Assembly: GCA_963699835.1 (NCBI GenBank)
Contig: CAVOVJ010000010.1
Location: 103,654 to 167,653, forward strand
Source: BM003 sp963699835
GTDB lineage: Bacteria; Pseudomonadota; Gammaproteobacteria; Steroidobacterales; BM003
DNA: 64,000 nucleotides
Reading direction: 5' to 3'
Position 1 is the stretch's first letter. Every line of letters begins with the position of its first letter. Below, piece by piece: positions 16,585 through 26,091 of this stretch. Both the position numbers and the translations under genes were made by a program. The notes under the pieces are model-generated. The model made no database searches, was not told where the DNA came from, and saw only the letters and a list, made by a program, of their open reading frames with translations.

Positions 16585-19500
16585 TGCAACCCGGTTATGC
16601 GGAGCTGCATGCGCTCAGTAATTTCACGTTCCTGCGTGGCGCTTCGCACCCGGAGGAACTCGTAACAACCGCTGCGGCATTCGGTTATCGTGCGCTGGCG
16701 CTGACCGACGAATGCTCAATGGCCGGAATCGTGCGCGCACACAGCGCAGCCCGCTCACTCGATTTACAGTTGATCGCCGGTAGCGAACTGCGACTGACCG
16801 ATGCCACCAGGCTGGTGGTGCTGGCAACGAGCCGGCAGGGCTATGCCGAACTTTGCCACCTGATTACGTTGGGACGCCGTGCCGCGGAGAAAGGCGAATA
16901 TACGCTGTGCCGTGACGATTTCGCCACCGGTTTACCGCATTGCCTGGTGTTGTGGCTGCCGGGCGCGCAGCCTGATACGCAGACCGGCGCGTGGGTGGCG
17001 GAGCAGTTCCCGGGACGCAGCTGGCTTGCTGTCGAACTTCTGGCGGGCGGGCGCGATTGCATCGACCGCCGGATACTCGACAGTCTCGGCCGGCGTCTCG
17101 GTCTGCCGCGTGTCGCCGCGGGCGATGTTCACATGCATCGGCGTTCTCGCCGTGCCTTGCAGGACACGCTGACCGCGATACGCTTGAAAACGACTCTGGA
17201 CGGTGCCGGTTTCGCGCTATATCCAAATGGTGAGCGCCATTTGCGCGCGCGCCGCCGGCTCGCGCTTCTGTATCCGCGGGAGATGCTTGACGAGACGCTG
17301 CATATTGCCGAACGCTGCGACTTTTCCCTCGATGAATTGCGCTATGAATATCCGCGTGAGCTGGTTCCTGAAGGACATACACCCGCTGCTCATCTGCGTC
17401 GCCTGACCGAGGAGGGCATGCGCAGGCGCTGGCCGAATGGGGCCACGGATAAGGTAAAGCGCATGATCCGGCACGAGCTGGGGTTGATCAGTGAACTCGC
17501 CTATGAGCCGTATTTTCTGACGGTATACGACCTGGTCCGGTTTGCGCGCAAACATCGCATTCTTTGCCAGGGGCGAGGCTCGGCCGCCAACTCGGCTGTT
17601 TGTTTCTGCCTGGGTATCACCGAGGTTGACCCTGCCCGCATGGCGACTCTTTTCGAACGATTTATCTCGCGTGAACGTAATGAACCGCCCGATATCGATG
17701 TCGATTTCGAGCATGAAAGACGCGAAGAGGTGATCCAGTACATCTACCGCAAATATGGCCGCGAGCGGGTCGCGCTGACGGCGACCGTGACAACTTACCG
17801 CGCCAGGAGCGCGGTGCGTGATGTCGGTAAGGCGCTTGGGCTCGATCCGTTGCAGATCGACAGGCTGGCACGGGCGATGCGCTGGATCTCCGATACCGAT
17901 GTCGACGAACAGCGCATCCGCGAGGCGGGTTTCAGTCCTGACACACCGGTTATCGCGCGCCTGCTCAGGCTGGTGCGTGAGCTGATAGGCTTTCCGCGTC
18001 ACCTATCCCAGCATGTCGGTGGATTCGTGTTTTCGGCGGGGCCTCTGTATGAGCTGGTGCCGATAGAAAATGCCGCGATGCCCGAGCGTACCGTTATCCA
18101 GTGGGACAAGGACGATCTGGATGAGCTGGGTCTGCTGAAGGTCGACGTGCTGGGCCTCGGTATGTTGTCAGCGATTCGCCGCAGCTTTGACCTGATAGCG
18201 TCGTATCGGGGAAAGCGCTGGAGCCTGGCCACGGTGCCGGCCGAGGATCCGGCTGTTTACGACATGATCGGCCGTGCCGATACCGTTGGGGTATTCCAGA
18301 TTGAGTCGCGTGCGCAGATGGCGATGCTGCCGCGTCTGAAGCCTCGTTGCTATTACGACCTGGTCATCGAGGTGGCAATCATTCGGCCCGGACCGATACA
18401 GGGCGATATGGTCCATCCCTATTTGCAACGCCGCAATGGTGAAGAACCGGTGACTTATCCCAGCCCGGACGTCGAGGATGTGCTGGCGCGCACGCTGGGT
18501 GTGCCGATCTTCCAGGAGCAGGTCATGCAGCTTGCCATTGTGGCGGCCGGATTCAGTGCCGGTGAAGCGGATCAGCTGCGTCGGGCGATGGCCGCATGGC
18601 GCCGCCGCGGCAGTCTCGGACCGTTCGAAGACAGGCTGATCAGCGGCATGGCGGAGCGTGGTTACAGCGAAAGCTTCGCACGGCAGATATTCAACCAGAT
18701 ACAGGGTTTTGGCGAATACGGATTTCCGGAATCGCACTCGGCGAGCTTTGCCCTGCTCGTCTATGTGTCGTCATGGCTCAAATGCCACGAGCCCGCTGCG
18801 TTTACCTGCGCGCTGATAAACAGCCAGCCGATGGGTTTCTATGCGCCGGCGCAACTGGTCCAGGACGCGCGGCGGCACGGAGTCGAGGTGCGTCCCGCGG
18901 ATGTCTGCAGCAGCGACCACGACTGTACACTCGAAGCCTCGTTGCAGACGCAGCCGGCGATACGTCTGGGTCTGCGCATGGTCAAAGGACTATCTGCGGA
19001 CAGCGCCCGGCGGATTGCAACGGCACGCTCGTACCGGGCATTTGCCAGTATGCAGGACCTGGTGGAACGGGCCGGGCTGGAACGCAGGGATCTGAATGCG
19101 CTGGCCGCAGCCGATGCCTTGCGTGAACTGGCGGGGCATCGCCATCGTGCCAGGTGGGAGGTGCTGGGGGTGGAGCCGCCGACACCTTTGCTGCCGCAGC
19201 CGCGTATTGCCGAGGCCGAGCCGATGTTGCGTGTGGCAACTGAAGGCGAGGATATTGCCGCCGATTACAATCACCTTGGCCTGTCCCTGCGGAGACATCC
19301 TCTGGCCTTGCTGCGTGCGTTTCTGCGTGAGAAAGGGATGTCGACGGCGCAGGAATTGCGCGCGCTTGGCGACGGCGAGTGGGTCATTACTGCCGGAGTG
19401 GTCATTACCAAACAACGCCCGGGCAGCGCCAAGGGAGTAACGTTCGTTACGCTCGAGGACGAAACCGGTCATGTGAATGTCATTGTCTGGCGCAAGCTTG

Positions 19501-19658
19501 CCGAGCGGCAACGAAAAACTCTGTTGGGAGCAAGGTTGATGGGGGTGCGCGGCAAGTTGCAACGCCAGGGGGAGGTGCTGCATCTGGTCGCGCAACGTTT
19601 GGAAGATCATACGAATTTGTTGGGAAAACTTGTTACCCGGTCACGAGATTTTCATTGA
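16584..19658 (+). CDS. dnaE2: Error-prone DNA polymerase DnaE2 (ImuC)
   Basis: 1024 residues, the usual DnaE2 length and shorter than replicative DnaE. An N-terminal PHP domain (YAELHALSNFTFLRGASHPE) is followed by the C-family polymerase core with catalytic acidic residues in PDIDVDFEHERREEV and KVDVLGLG, then helix-hairpin-helix and a C-terminal OB fold (DETGHVNVIVWRKLAERQ). It carries out damage-induced translesion synthesis. Overlap with imuB and membership of the lexA-controlled operon imply SOS induction. Confidence 0.96.
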   Translation: MQPGYAELHALSNFTFLRGASHPEELVTTAAAFGYRALALTDECSMAGIVRAHSAARSLDLQLIAGSELRLTDATRLVVLATSRQGYAELCHLITLGRRAAEKGEYTLCRDDFATGLPHCLVLWLPGAQPDTQTGAWVAEQFPGRSWLAVELLAGGRDCIDRRILDSLGRRLGLPRVAAGDVHMHRRSRRALQDTLTAIRLKTTLDGAGFALYPNGERHLRARRRLALLYPREMLDETLHIAERCDFSLDELRYEYPRELVPEGHTPAAHLRRLTEEGMRRRWPNGATDKVKRMIRHELGLISELAYEPYFLTVYDLVRFARKHRILCQGRGSAANSAVCFCLGITEVDPARMATLFERFISRERNEPPDIDVDFEHERREEVIQYIYRKYGRERVALTATVTTYRARSAVRDVGKALGLDPLQIDRLARAMRWISDTDVDEQRIREAGFSPDTPVIARLLRLVRELIGFPRHLSQHVGGFVFSAGPLYELVPIENAAMPERTVIQWDKDDLDELGLLKVDVLGLGMLSAIRRSFDLIASYRGKRWSLATVPAEDPAVYDMIGRADTVGVFQIESRAQMAMLPRLKPRCYYDLVIEVAIIRPGPIQGDMVHPYLQRRNGEEPVTYPSPDVEDVLARTLGVPIFQEQVMQLAIVAAGFSAGEADQLRRAMAAWRRRGSLGPFEDRLISGMAERGYSESFARQIFNQIQGFGEYGFPESHSASFALLVYVSSWLKCHEPAAFTCALINSQPMGFYAPAQLVQDARRHGVEVRPADVCSSDHDCTLEASLQTQPAIRLGLRMVKGLSADSARRIATARSYRAFASMQDLVERAGLERRDLNALAAADALRELAGHRHRARWEVLGVEPPTPLLPQPRIAEAEPMLRVATEGEDIAADYNHLGLSLRRHPLALLRAFLREKGMSTAQELRALGDGEWVITAGVVITKQRPGSAKGVTFVTLEDETGHVNVIVWRKLAERQRKTLLGARLMGVRGKLQRQGEVLHLVAQRLEDHTNLLGKLVTRSRDFH

Positions 19659-19729
19659 TCTGCAGAGCTGCGGGCGCGAATGCAATGATGGAGCATCAGA
19701 GCTGTCAGGCCGGGTGATCGCGCCGGGGC

Positions 19730-19987
19730 TCAGTCAAGCTGGAACTGCCTGAAATCATCGCCGTCGTCGAAGTCGTCGAAAACATCACGCATGTCCTGCT
19801 GTGAGCGCTTGTCTTCCATGTAAGCTTCGAGCCGTTGTCGCGCAGTCATGCTGCCGTTGCCGGACGGCCCCTTTACGACGACTGGCTCGACCTCGACCGA
19901 GTCATCGTCGTCGACATCCAGATCGTCATCGTCGGAAAGATCGATGTCATCATCGTCAAAGCTGTCTACCGTGGGTTCCTCGCTCAT
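19730..19987 (-). CDS. Highly acidic small protein, PA3496-like
   Basis: 85 residues, with Asp runs (FDDDDIDLSDDDDLDVDDDD) in the first third, then a short basic/helical segment TARQRLEAYMEDKRSQQDMR and an acidic tail. This layout, an acidic N-terminus plus RxxLExYxExK helix, resembles the PA3496 family of Pseudomonas, loosely described as envelope-integrity proteins. That match is from memory and tentative. A good promoter (20031-20059) and a GAAGGGAA ribosome binding site support expression. It is transcribed alone, convergent with dnaE2. Confidence 0.7.
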   Translation of the reverse strand: MSEEPTVDSFDDDDIDLSDDDDLDVDDDDSVEVEPVVVKGPSGNGSMTARQRLEAYMEDKRSQQDMRDVFDDFDDGDDFRQFQLD

Positions 19988-20030
19988 TTCCCTTCACCCT
20001 GCGCACGAGAATTCAGACTCCTTCATCGCG

Positions 20031-20059
20031 TATATAAGGCGAATTCGTTTCGAGCGCAA
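20031..20059 (-). promoter_or_regulatory. Promoter of the acidic small protein
   Basis: On the minus strand TTGCGC (20059-20054) and TATATA (20036-20031) are 17 bases apart, about 45 bases upstream of the start codon at 19987. Confidence 0.5.
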
Positions 20060-20142
20060 GCATCATAAAACTGCAACATGCGAGATCGCGAAAATCGTGG
20101 GGGACGGATCGACCGTGTAATCGGCCCGCAGCCTGAGCTGCG

Positions 20143-21357
20143 CTAACCGACCAGCTGGTTGAGCTCGAACAGCGGAAGCAGCATCGACACGACGATGGCC
20201 AGCACCACCACGCCCATGAGTACGATCAGCGCCGGCTCCAGAATCGCCAGCAATGCCGAGATGATGCCGTCGAGTTCGCGTTCCTGGTTGGTCGCCGCAC
20301 GATTCAACATCGTCTCGAGCTGGCCGCTGGTCTCACCGCTCGAGATCAGGTGCAGGGTCATCGGCGGGAAAAGCCCGCTTTTAGCCAGGGATTTTCCGAT
20401 TGCGCCGCCTTCGCGGACTCGCGCCGCCGCCTCGCTAACCGCCTCCCGCATTGGGATGTTACTGACTACCGCACCTGAAATGCGAAAGCTCTCGAGTACC
20501 GGGACCCCGCTGCCGGCGAGGATGCTGAGTGTCCTTGTGAATCGGGCTGTATTGACGCCTTGCACCAGGCGACCAATCACCGGTATCCGCAGCAGGAATC
20601 TGTGATATTTGCGGCGCGCGTCTTCGCGTTGCAGCAAGGCACGAATTCCAAAAAACAATGCGATGACAATTGCCAGCAACAACCACCAGTAATCGCGCAT
20701 GAAATCGCTGACCGAGATCAGGATTCGCGTCGGCGTGGGCAGCAGATTGCCAGTATTTTCGAATACGCTGACGACCTTGGGTACGACGAAAGCGAGCAGA
20801 AAAGAGACGATCGTAATTGCCAGGGTGGTCAGAACGATCGGGTAGATCATCGCACTCGATACTTTCTGCCGCAGCACCTGGCGGCCCTCGGTAAAATCGG
20901 CGAGCCGCTCCAGCACTGCATCGAGATGCCCCGACTGCTCGCCGGCGGCGACGGTTGCCTGGTAGATCTCAGGGAAAGCCTGCGGGAACTCTGCGAGGCC
21001 GTCGGCAAGGGCATGGCCCTCCATGACCTTGGCACGCACGCCGAGAATGATGCTTTTCAGGCGCGGCTTGTCGTGCTGTTCGGATATTGCCAGCAACGCT
21101 TCTTCCAGCGGCAGTCCCGACTGGACCAGCGTCGCGAGCTGGCGGGTCAACAGAGCCAGGTCCGCTGCACCGAGACCACGGCGCAAATGCAGCTGGCCGC
21201 CGCGCCGTGCCTCCGTCTTAACAACTTCGCTGACTTCTATAGGAAGCAGCTTTTTCTCGCGCAGCAGTTGCCGTACCTGCTTTGCGGTATCGCCCTCGAG
21301 CACGCCTTTGCGCTCGCGTCCGCGCGTGTCGACGGCCGTGTACTCGAACGCCCCCAT
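20143..21357 (-). CDS. gspF: Type II secretion inner-membrane protein GspF
   Basis: 404 residues from ATG 21357 (MGAFEYTAVDTRGRERKG, the standard GspF start; a frame reaching 21423 overlaps gspE and is rejected). Two repeats of the T2SSF domain with three membrane segments are visible, including GLPLEEALLAISEQ and GVPVLESFRISG. It forms the inner-membrane platform that couples the GspE ATPase to the pseudopilus. The start overlaps the gspE stop (TAATG). It is the last gsp gene visible; the genes for pseudopilins G-K and for L, M and N are not downstream. Confidence 0.95.
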   Translation of the reverse strand: MGAFEYTAVDTRGRERKGVLEGDTAKQVRQLLREKKLLPIEVSEVVKTEARRGGQLHLRRGLGAADLALLTRQLATLVQSGLPLEEALLAISEQHDKPRLKSIILGVRAKVMEGHALADGLAEFPQAFPEIYQATVAAGEQSGHLDAVLERLADFTEGRQVLRQKVSSAMIYPIVLTTLAITIVSFLLAFVVPKVVSVFENTGNLLPTPTRILISVSDFMRDYWWLLLAIVIALFFGIRALLQREDARRKYHRFLLRIPVIGRLVQGVNTARFTRTLSILAGSGVPVLESFRISGAVVSNIPMREAVSEAAARVREGGAIGKSLAKSGLFPPMTLHLISSGETSGQLETMLNRAATNQERELDGIISALLAILEPALIVLMGVVVLAIVVSMLLPLFELNQLVG

Positions 21358-22895
21358 TAGTCGGCACGCGATACGCGCAAGACTTCTTCGACCGTCGTAA
21401 CCCCCTCTAGAACCTTGCGGCAACCATCGTCACGCAGACTCGGGCTGCAGGTTCGGGCATGCCGTTCCATCTCGTGCTCACTGGCGCCGTCATGGATCAT
21501 CGTGCGCAGGGTGTCGTCGATGGTGACCAGCTCGTAAATTCCGCTGCGGCCGCGATATCCACCACCGCTGCTGGCAACCTCGCGGCGTGGACGGTACAAG
21601 GTCGGCGGATCGGATGGATCGCGCTTGAGCAGCTGACACTCGTACTCGCTGGCGCTATAGGCTTCCTTGTCATCCGGCGAGAGCATCCGGACCAGGCGTT
21701 GCGACAGAACCCCGATCACACTCGATGACAACAGGAATGGCTCGACACCCATGTCACGCAAGCGGGTGACCGCACCCACCGCGGTGTTGGTGTGAAGGGT
21801 CGACAGCACAAGGTGCCCGGTCAGACTGGCCTGAATCGCGATTTCCGCGGTCTCGAGGTCGCGGATTTCGCCGACCATGACCACATCCGGATCCTGGCGC
21901 AGGATCGCACGCAGTCCACGCGCAAATGTCATGTCAACCTTGGTGTTGACCTGGGTCTGGCCGATGCCGTCGATGTGATATTCGATCGGGTCCTCGACGG
22001 TCATGATATTGCGGCTGTTGTCGTTGATACGCCCAAGCGCGGCATACAGTGTCGTGGTCTTGCCCGAGCCGGTAGGTCCGGTGACAAGGATAATGCCGTG
22101 CGGGCGATGAATCAGGTCGTCGATAGTATTGCGGGCCGGTTCCGCCATGCCGAGATGCTCGAGTTCGAGGCGCCCGGCCTGTTTGTCCAGAAGACGCAAT
22201 ACCACGCGCTCGCCATACCCGGACGGGATTGTCGAGACGCGGACGTCGACCGCACGACCGGCGATTCGCAACGAGATGCGACCGTCCTGGGGCAGGCGTT
22301 TCTCGGCGATGTCCATACGGGACATCACCTTTACCCGCGACACGACGAGTGGTGCAACGGCGCGCCGCGTCTGCAGGACCTCGCGCAAAATGCCATCGAC
22401 CCGGAATCGCACTACAAGGCGGTTCTCGTAGGGTTCGATGTGAATGTCCGACGCATTCTCTTTCACCGCCTGCGTCAGGACCGCATTGATGAGTCGAATA
22501 ATCGGCGCGTCGTCGTCGCTCTCGAGCAGATCCGACGGTTCCGGCAGAGACTGCGCAACGCTGAACAGATCGGTCTCGCCCTCGAGCCCCTCCATCGCCT
22601 GCATGGTCTCGCTGGAGCCCGCCTCGTAGGTAAGCTGCAGCGCGGCATCGAACTCCTCCTGGCTGACGCGTTGCAGCTTCAGCGGCACGCCGGCGAAACG
22701 GCGAACCTCCGCGAGGATCAGGAGATCGAGATCGGGTCGGCAGACGGCGATCGCTTCGGAATCATCGGTTTCCTGCAGCAAAATGCCGTGGCGTTTGGCA
22801 AACGTAAACGGCAGACGACGCGCCGGTTGCGCGTCTTCGATGGTCGGAGCCGCGGTCAATTCGTCCAGCGAATCAGTCGTTTCCGTCAGAGCCAT
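21357..22895 (-). CDS. gspE: Type II secretion ATPase GspE
   Basis: 512 residues. N-terminal GspE domain, then the AAA core: Walker A GPTGSGKTTTLYAAL, Asp box TVEDPIEYHIDGIGQTQVN, Walker B RQDPDVVMVGEIRD and His box TGHLVLSTLHTN. It powers pseudopilus assembly from the cytoplasm. The C-terminal zinc module normally present just before GYxGRxGIYEL (two CxxC pairs) is missing: the segment reads TLYRPRREVASSGGGYRGRS with no Cys. It overlaps gspD by 23 bases and gspF by three. Confidence 0.96.
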   Translation of the reverse strand: MALTETTDSLDELTAAPTIEDAQPARRLPFTFAKRHGILLQETDDSEAIAVCRPDLDLLILAEVRRFAGVPLKLQRVSQEEFDAALQLTYEAGSSETMQAMEGLEGETDLFSVAQSLPEPSDLLESDDDAPIIRLINAVLTQAVKENASDIHIEPYENRLVVRFRVDGILREVLQTRRAVAPLVVSRVKVMSRMDIAEKRLPQDGRISLRIAGRAVDVRVSTIPSGYGERVVLRLLDKQAGRLELEHLGMAEPARNTIDDLIHRPHGIILVTGPTGSGKTTTLYAALGRINDNSRNIMTVEDPIEYHIDGIGQTQVNTKVDMTFARGLRAILRQDPDVVMVGEIRDLETAEIAIQASLTGHLVLSTLHTNTAVGAVTRLRDMGVEPFLLSSSVIGVLSQRLVRMLSPDDKEAYSASEYECQLLKRDPSDPPTLYRPRREVASSGGGYRGRSGIYELVTIDDTLRTMIHDGASEHEMERHARTCSPSLRDDGCRKVLEGVTTVEEVLRVSRAD

Positions 22896-24933
22896 CGCTG
22901 TCCGTCTCGCTTCTGTCGCCGTCGCTGGGATCCGGGACCAGTCCCGGTGTCAGCGGCTCGGAATAAATTACAGAGAAATCGACCTCGGGAAGTTCGAGTG
23001 CATCGTAGCCTTTCATGCGCCCGATTTCCTTGAGCTTGCTCTTGTCCTGCGCTTCGCGCATGTAGTTGTATTTTGCTTCGGTGGCCCGCGCATAGTCCTG
23101 CCCGCTACGGATGATCGTCGGGTGGATGAAAATCATCAGATTTTGACGGGTCCGGTCGGTCGAGCGCGAGCGGAACAATTCACCGATAATCGGCACGTCG
23201 CCCGCAATCGGCACGCGCTCATACCCCTCGGAAATATTGTCCTGGATCAGGCCGCCCAGCACGACGATGCCTCCGTCCTCGACCATGACCGTGGTCTTGA
23301 TCGTGCGTTTATTGGTGATCAGGTCCGAGGCGCCACTAATCTGTGCGCTACGCGAAAGGTCCGAGGCTTCCTGGTCGATCTTGAGCATGATCGAACTGCC
23401 TTCGTTGATCTGCGGGGTGATCTTGAGTACGAGGCCGACATCCTTGCGCTGAATCGTCGTGAACGGATTTACCACACCGGCGGCCCCTCCCGCGCTGGTG
23501 AATTCACCGGTCCGGAACGGGACTTCCTGTGCGACCGTGATTTCCGCCTCTTCGTTGTCCAGCGTGACGATGGACGGCGTAGAGATAATGTTCGTATCCG
23601 AATCCGATGCCAGCGCGTTGAGGATCAGCGCGAAACTCGTGCCATCGTTCTGGATCGTGCCGCCGCCGGCGAATACCCCGCCGCCGGGAATCGCGCCCGC
23701 GGCACCCTCAGGGCTGTCCCCGAGCAGCGAGAAAATGAGGTTTGGCAAATCCACACCGGAATTGGTATACCGGGTAAAGCCGGCGCCATAATCGGGGTTG
23801 GCGACGGCCCAGCTCACGCCCAGGTTGGCCGCTTTTTCGGCCTGCATCGCCACCAGTATCGTTTCTACCGCAACCTGTTCACGGCGAATGTCGAGTTTGT
23901 CGACGATCGCCATCAGGCTGCGCATTGTCTTCGGTGGGGCGGTTACGATCAGGGCATTGGTCTGCTCCTCCGCCCACAGCACGATATTGTCGTCGCGGCG
24001 TTGTTGCGGGGTTTGCCCCTGTTGTCCCGGTGCGGCCGCGACGATGCCGGTGATCTGTTCGTTGAGTTTCGCCGCCAGATCCACGGCGCTGGCATAGCGC
24101 AGATAGCGTACCCGGGTATCGCCGCCTTCCTGCAAAGGCGTGTCCAGATGGGTAATCAGGGCGCGTAGACGAAGGCGTGTTCCCTGATCGCCGCTGACCA
24201 GTACGCTGTTGGTGCGCTCGTCGGCTACCAGTCCCACGCCGGCGACTTGTTGATCGCCGCCGCGATTACCCTGGTACAGCGACGAGATGATTCGGACAAC
24301 CTCGGCTGCCGCAGCATGTTGTAGCGGGATGATGTCGACATCGGCATCGCCGCCGGCGCTGTCGATACGGCGGATAATGCTCGCCATGCGTGCCACGTTG
24401 GCTGATCGGTCGGAAATTATCAGCATATTGGAATCGGGGTGGGCTGCCAGATGACCGTACTGCGGAATTAGCGGCCGCAATATCGGCACCAACTGCGCGG
24501 CGTTTACGTTCTGAACCTGGACCACCTGGGTAACAATTTCGTCACCGGCGGCTGGCAAGGAGCCGGGAAGATCGATGGCGGGCATTTGCCGGGCATTCGC
24601 GTCCGGCATGATCTTGATGATGTCGCCAGAAGAGACCGCAACAAATCCGTACACCTGGAGAATCGACAGGAACGCCTCGTAAAACGCATCCGCTGACAGC
24701 GGCGTCGACGAAATCATCGTGACCTGCGCCTTGACCCGCGGATCGACGATGAAGTTCTTCCCGGTCAACGCGCTGACCGCTTCGATGACCTGCCCGATAT
24801 CCGCATTCTTGTAATTGGGCGTGATCGCTGCGTTTTGCCCGTTGGCGATTGTCGCAAATACAAAAAGCGGCATTACCAGAAGCAAAAACCGAAATCTTGT
24901 AATTTTTGTTTTCGCAGTGCTGCCTGTCGGCAT
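22873..24933 (-). CDS. gspD: Type II secretion outer-membrane secretin GspD
   Basis: 686 residues: signal peptide ending near FATIANGQ, N0 domain (ITPNYKNADIGQVIEAVSAL), N1-N3 repeats (VQVQNVNAAQLVPILRPLI and others), and the secretin domain with EVPFRTGEF and the closing motif VPIAGDVPIIGELFRS. A Gly-rich loop (GGGVFAGGGT) falls where the secretin gate region is expected. It forms the outer membrane channel of the secretion system. It follows gspC after 58 bases and overlaps gspE. Confidence 0.96.
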   Translation of the reverse strand: MPTGSTAKTKITRFRFLLLVMPLFVFATIANGQNAAITPNYKNADIGQVIEAVSALTGKNFIVDPRVKAQVTMISSTPLSADAFYEAFLSILQVYGFVAVSSGDIIKIMPDANARQMPAIDLPGSLPAAGDEIVTQVVQVQNVNAAQLVPILRPLIPQYGHLAAHPDSNMLIISDRSANVARMASIIRRIDSAGGDADVDIIPLQHAAAAEVVRIISSLYQGNRGGDQQVAGVGLVADERTNSVLVSGDQGTRLRLRALITHLDTPLQEGGDTRVRYLRYASAVDLAAKLNEQITGIVAAAPGQQGQTPQQRRDDNIVLWAEEQTNALIVTAPPKTMRSLMAIVDKLDIRREQVAVETILVAMQAEKAANLGVSWAVANPDYGAGFTRYTNSGVDLPNLIFSLLGDSPEGAAGAIPGGGVFAGGGTIQNDGTSFALILNALASDSDTNIISTPSIVTLDNEEAEITVAQEVPFRTGEFTSAGGAAGVVNPFTTIQRKDVGLVLKITPQINEGSSIMLKIDQEASDLSRSAQISGASDLITNKRTIKTTVMVEDGGIVVLGGLIQDNISEGYERVPIAGDVPIIGELFRSRSTDRTRQNLMIFIHPTIIRSGQDYARATEAKYNYMREAQDKSKLKEIGRMKGYDALELPEVDFSVIYSEPLTPGLVPDPSDGDRSETDSDGSDGND

Positions 24934-24991
24934 GCTCCGAACTCCTCAGTTACGACGCCGGACGTGTCTCCGCCGCGGCGTTCTGAAATGC

Positions 24992-25897
24992 CTATTCGTC
25001 CCCAAGTTCTGACGTGTCCAGTACCAGAACTTCGGGCTGTCCATTGCGCTCGACGGTCACCGACACTGAGGTCGCCTCGCCCAGGGAGCGGAAAATCTCC
25101 ATGCCCTTGGTCGGGTCATCCAGCGCAACGCCGTTGATCTCAGTGATCAGGTCGCCCGGGCGCAGACCAAGTTGCGAGAAGGCCTGGCGTTGCCGGCCCG
25201 GGTAAACACGGTAGCCGCGCTGCTTCCCGTCGGCAAAAACCGGTTGTGGGCGAATCACCTCCGTCAGCGAAGCGGCGTTCTGGTCGATCAGTTGCCTGAC
25301 CGACGTGCCGGTCCGCGCCTGCGCGGACGGACTGGCGCGTGGCTGAATTGCCTGCACCTGGCCTTCGCCGAGTTCCTTGGGCAAACGCAGGGCTTCGATT
25401 TTGCCACCGCGATCGAGCAGTACGCGATCCGGGTAAACCGAATGAAGTTTGGTTCCGGTGCGTATTACGTCGCCCACGGCGAAAACCTTGGTGGCAGAGC
25501 CGCGTTCGCTGATGATGGCGAGCGACTCATTGGCGTCGAAAGCGCTGAGCGTGCCGCTCAGGGTCAGGTTCAGGTTGGTATCCGGAGCATCCACCGGGTC
25601 GGGCGGTGGCGGCGGCGCTTCGCGGGTCGCTTCGCCAAAAAGATGCGCATCGACCGCTTCGCGCAGTTCCGCGCGCAGATCGCCGTCATTCGCTGCGGCA
25701 TTTACCGCCGCTGCCGGCGGGATTGTCGTATCGGGGACCGGCTGAGGCACGAACGACCACGTCAGGCGGGCAAGTTGCCATGCAATGATTATGACGAGCA
25801 GAACACTGACCCAGAAAGGCAGTGAGCGATTGGTTCCAGCCGCAATTTGCTCCGGTGTCAGGTTTTTTAGTTCGCCAAAACGGGCTGACAGACTCAT
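24992..25897 (-). CDS. gspC: Type II secretion protein GspC
   Basis: 301 residues. A short cytoplasmic N-terminus, one membrane anchor (SLPFWVSVLLVIIIAWQLA), a homology region (NLTLSGTLSAFDANESLAII, then VFAVGDVIRTGTKLHSVYPD) and a C-terminal PDZ domain (AFSQLGLRPGDLITEINGVA). GspC links the inner-membrane platform to the secretin and may select substrates through the PDZ domain. It is first gene of the gspC-D-E-F operon and is divergent from the CHASE2 cyclase gene. Confidence 0.93.
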   Translation of the reverse strand: MSLSARFGELKNLTPEQIAAGTNRSLPFWVSVLLVIIIAWQLARLTWSFVPQPVPDTTIPPAAAVNAAANDGDLRAELREAVDAHLFGEATREAPPPPPDPVDAPDTNLNLTLSGTLSAFDANESLAIISERGSATKVFAVGDVIRTGTKLHSVYPDRVLLDRGGKIEALRLPKELGEGQVQAIQPRASPSAQARTGTSVRQLIDQNAASLTEVIRPQPVFADGKQRGYRVYPGRQRQAFSQLGLRPGDLITEINGVALDDPTKGMEIFRSLGEATSVSVTVERNGQPEVLVLDTSELGDE

Positions 25898-26091
25898 CTG
25901 CGGGTGCTCGGGGTCATTGGGTTGTGGGCGGATAACATAATTTTGATTTCGGTCAATGATACGGGTAGCCGCCCAGCGCTCTCAAGCTATCTTGACACTT
26001 TATAGTGCACAATGGTTGCCGATTTTTCATAAACTTACGCCGGCAGTTTCACAATAACTCGCAAGGCAAGCCCCGTTTACAGGAATCGATT

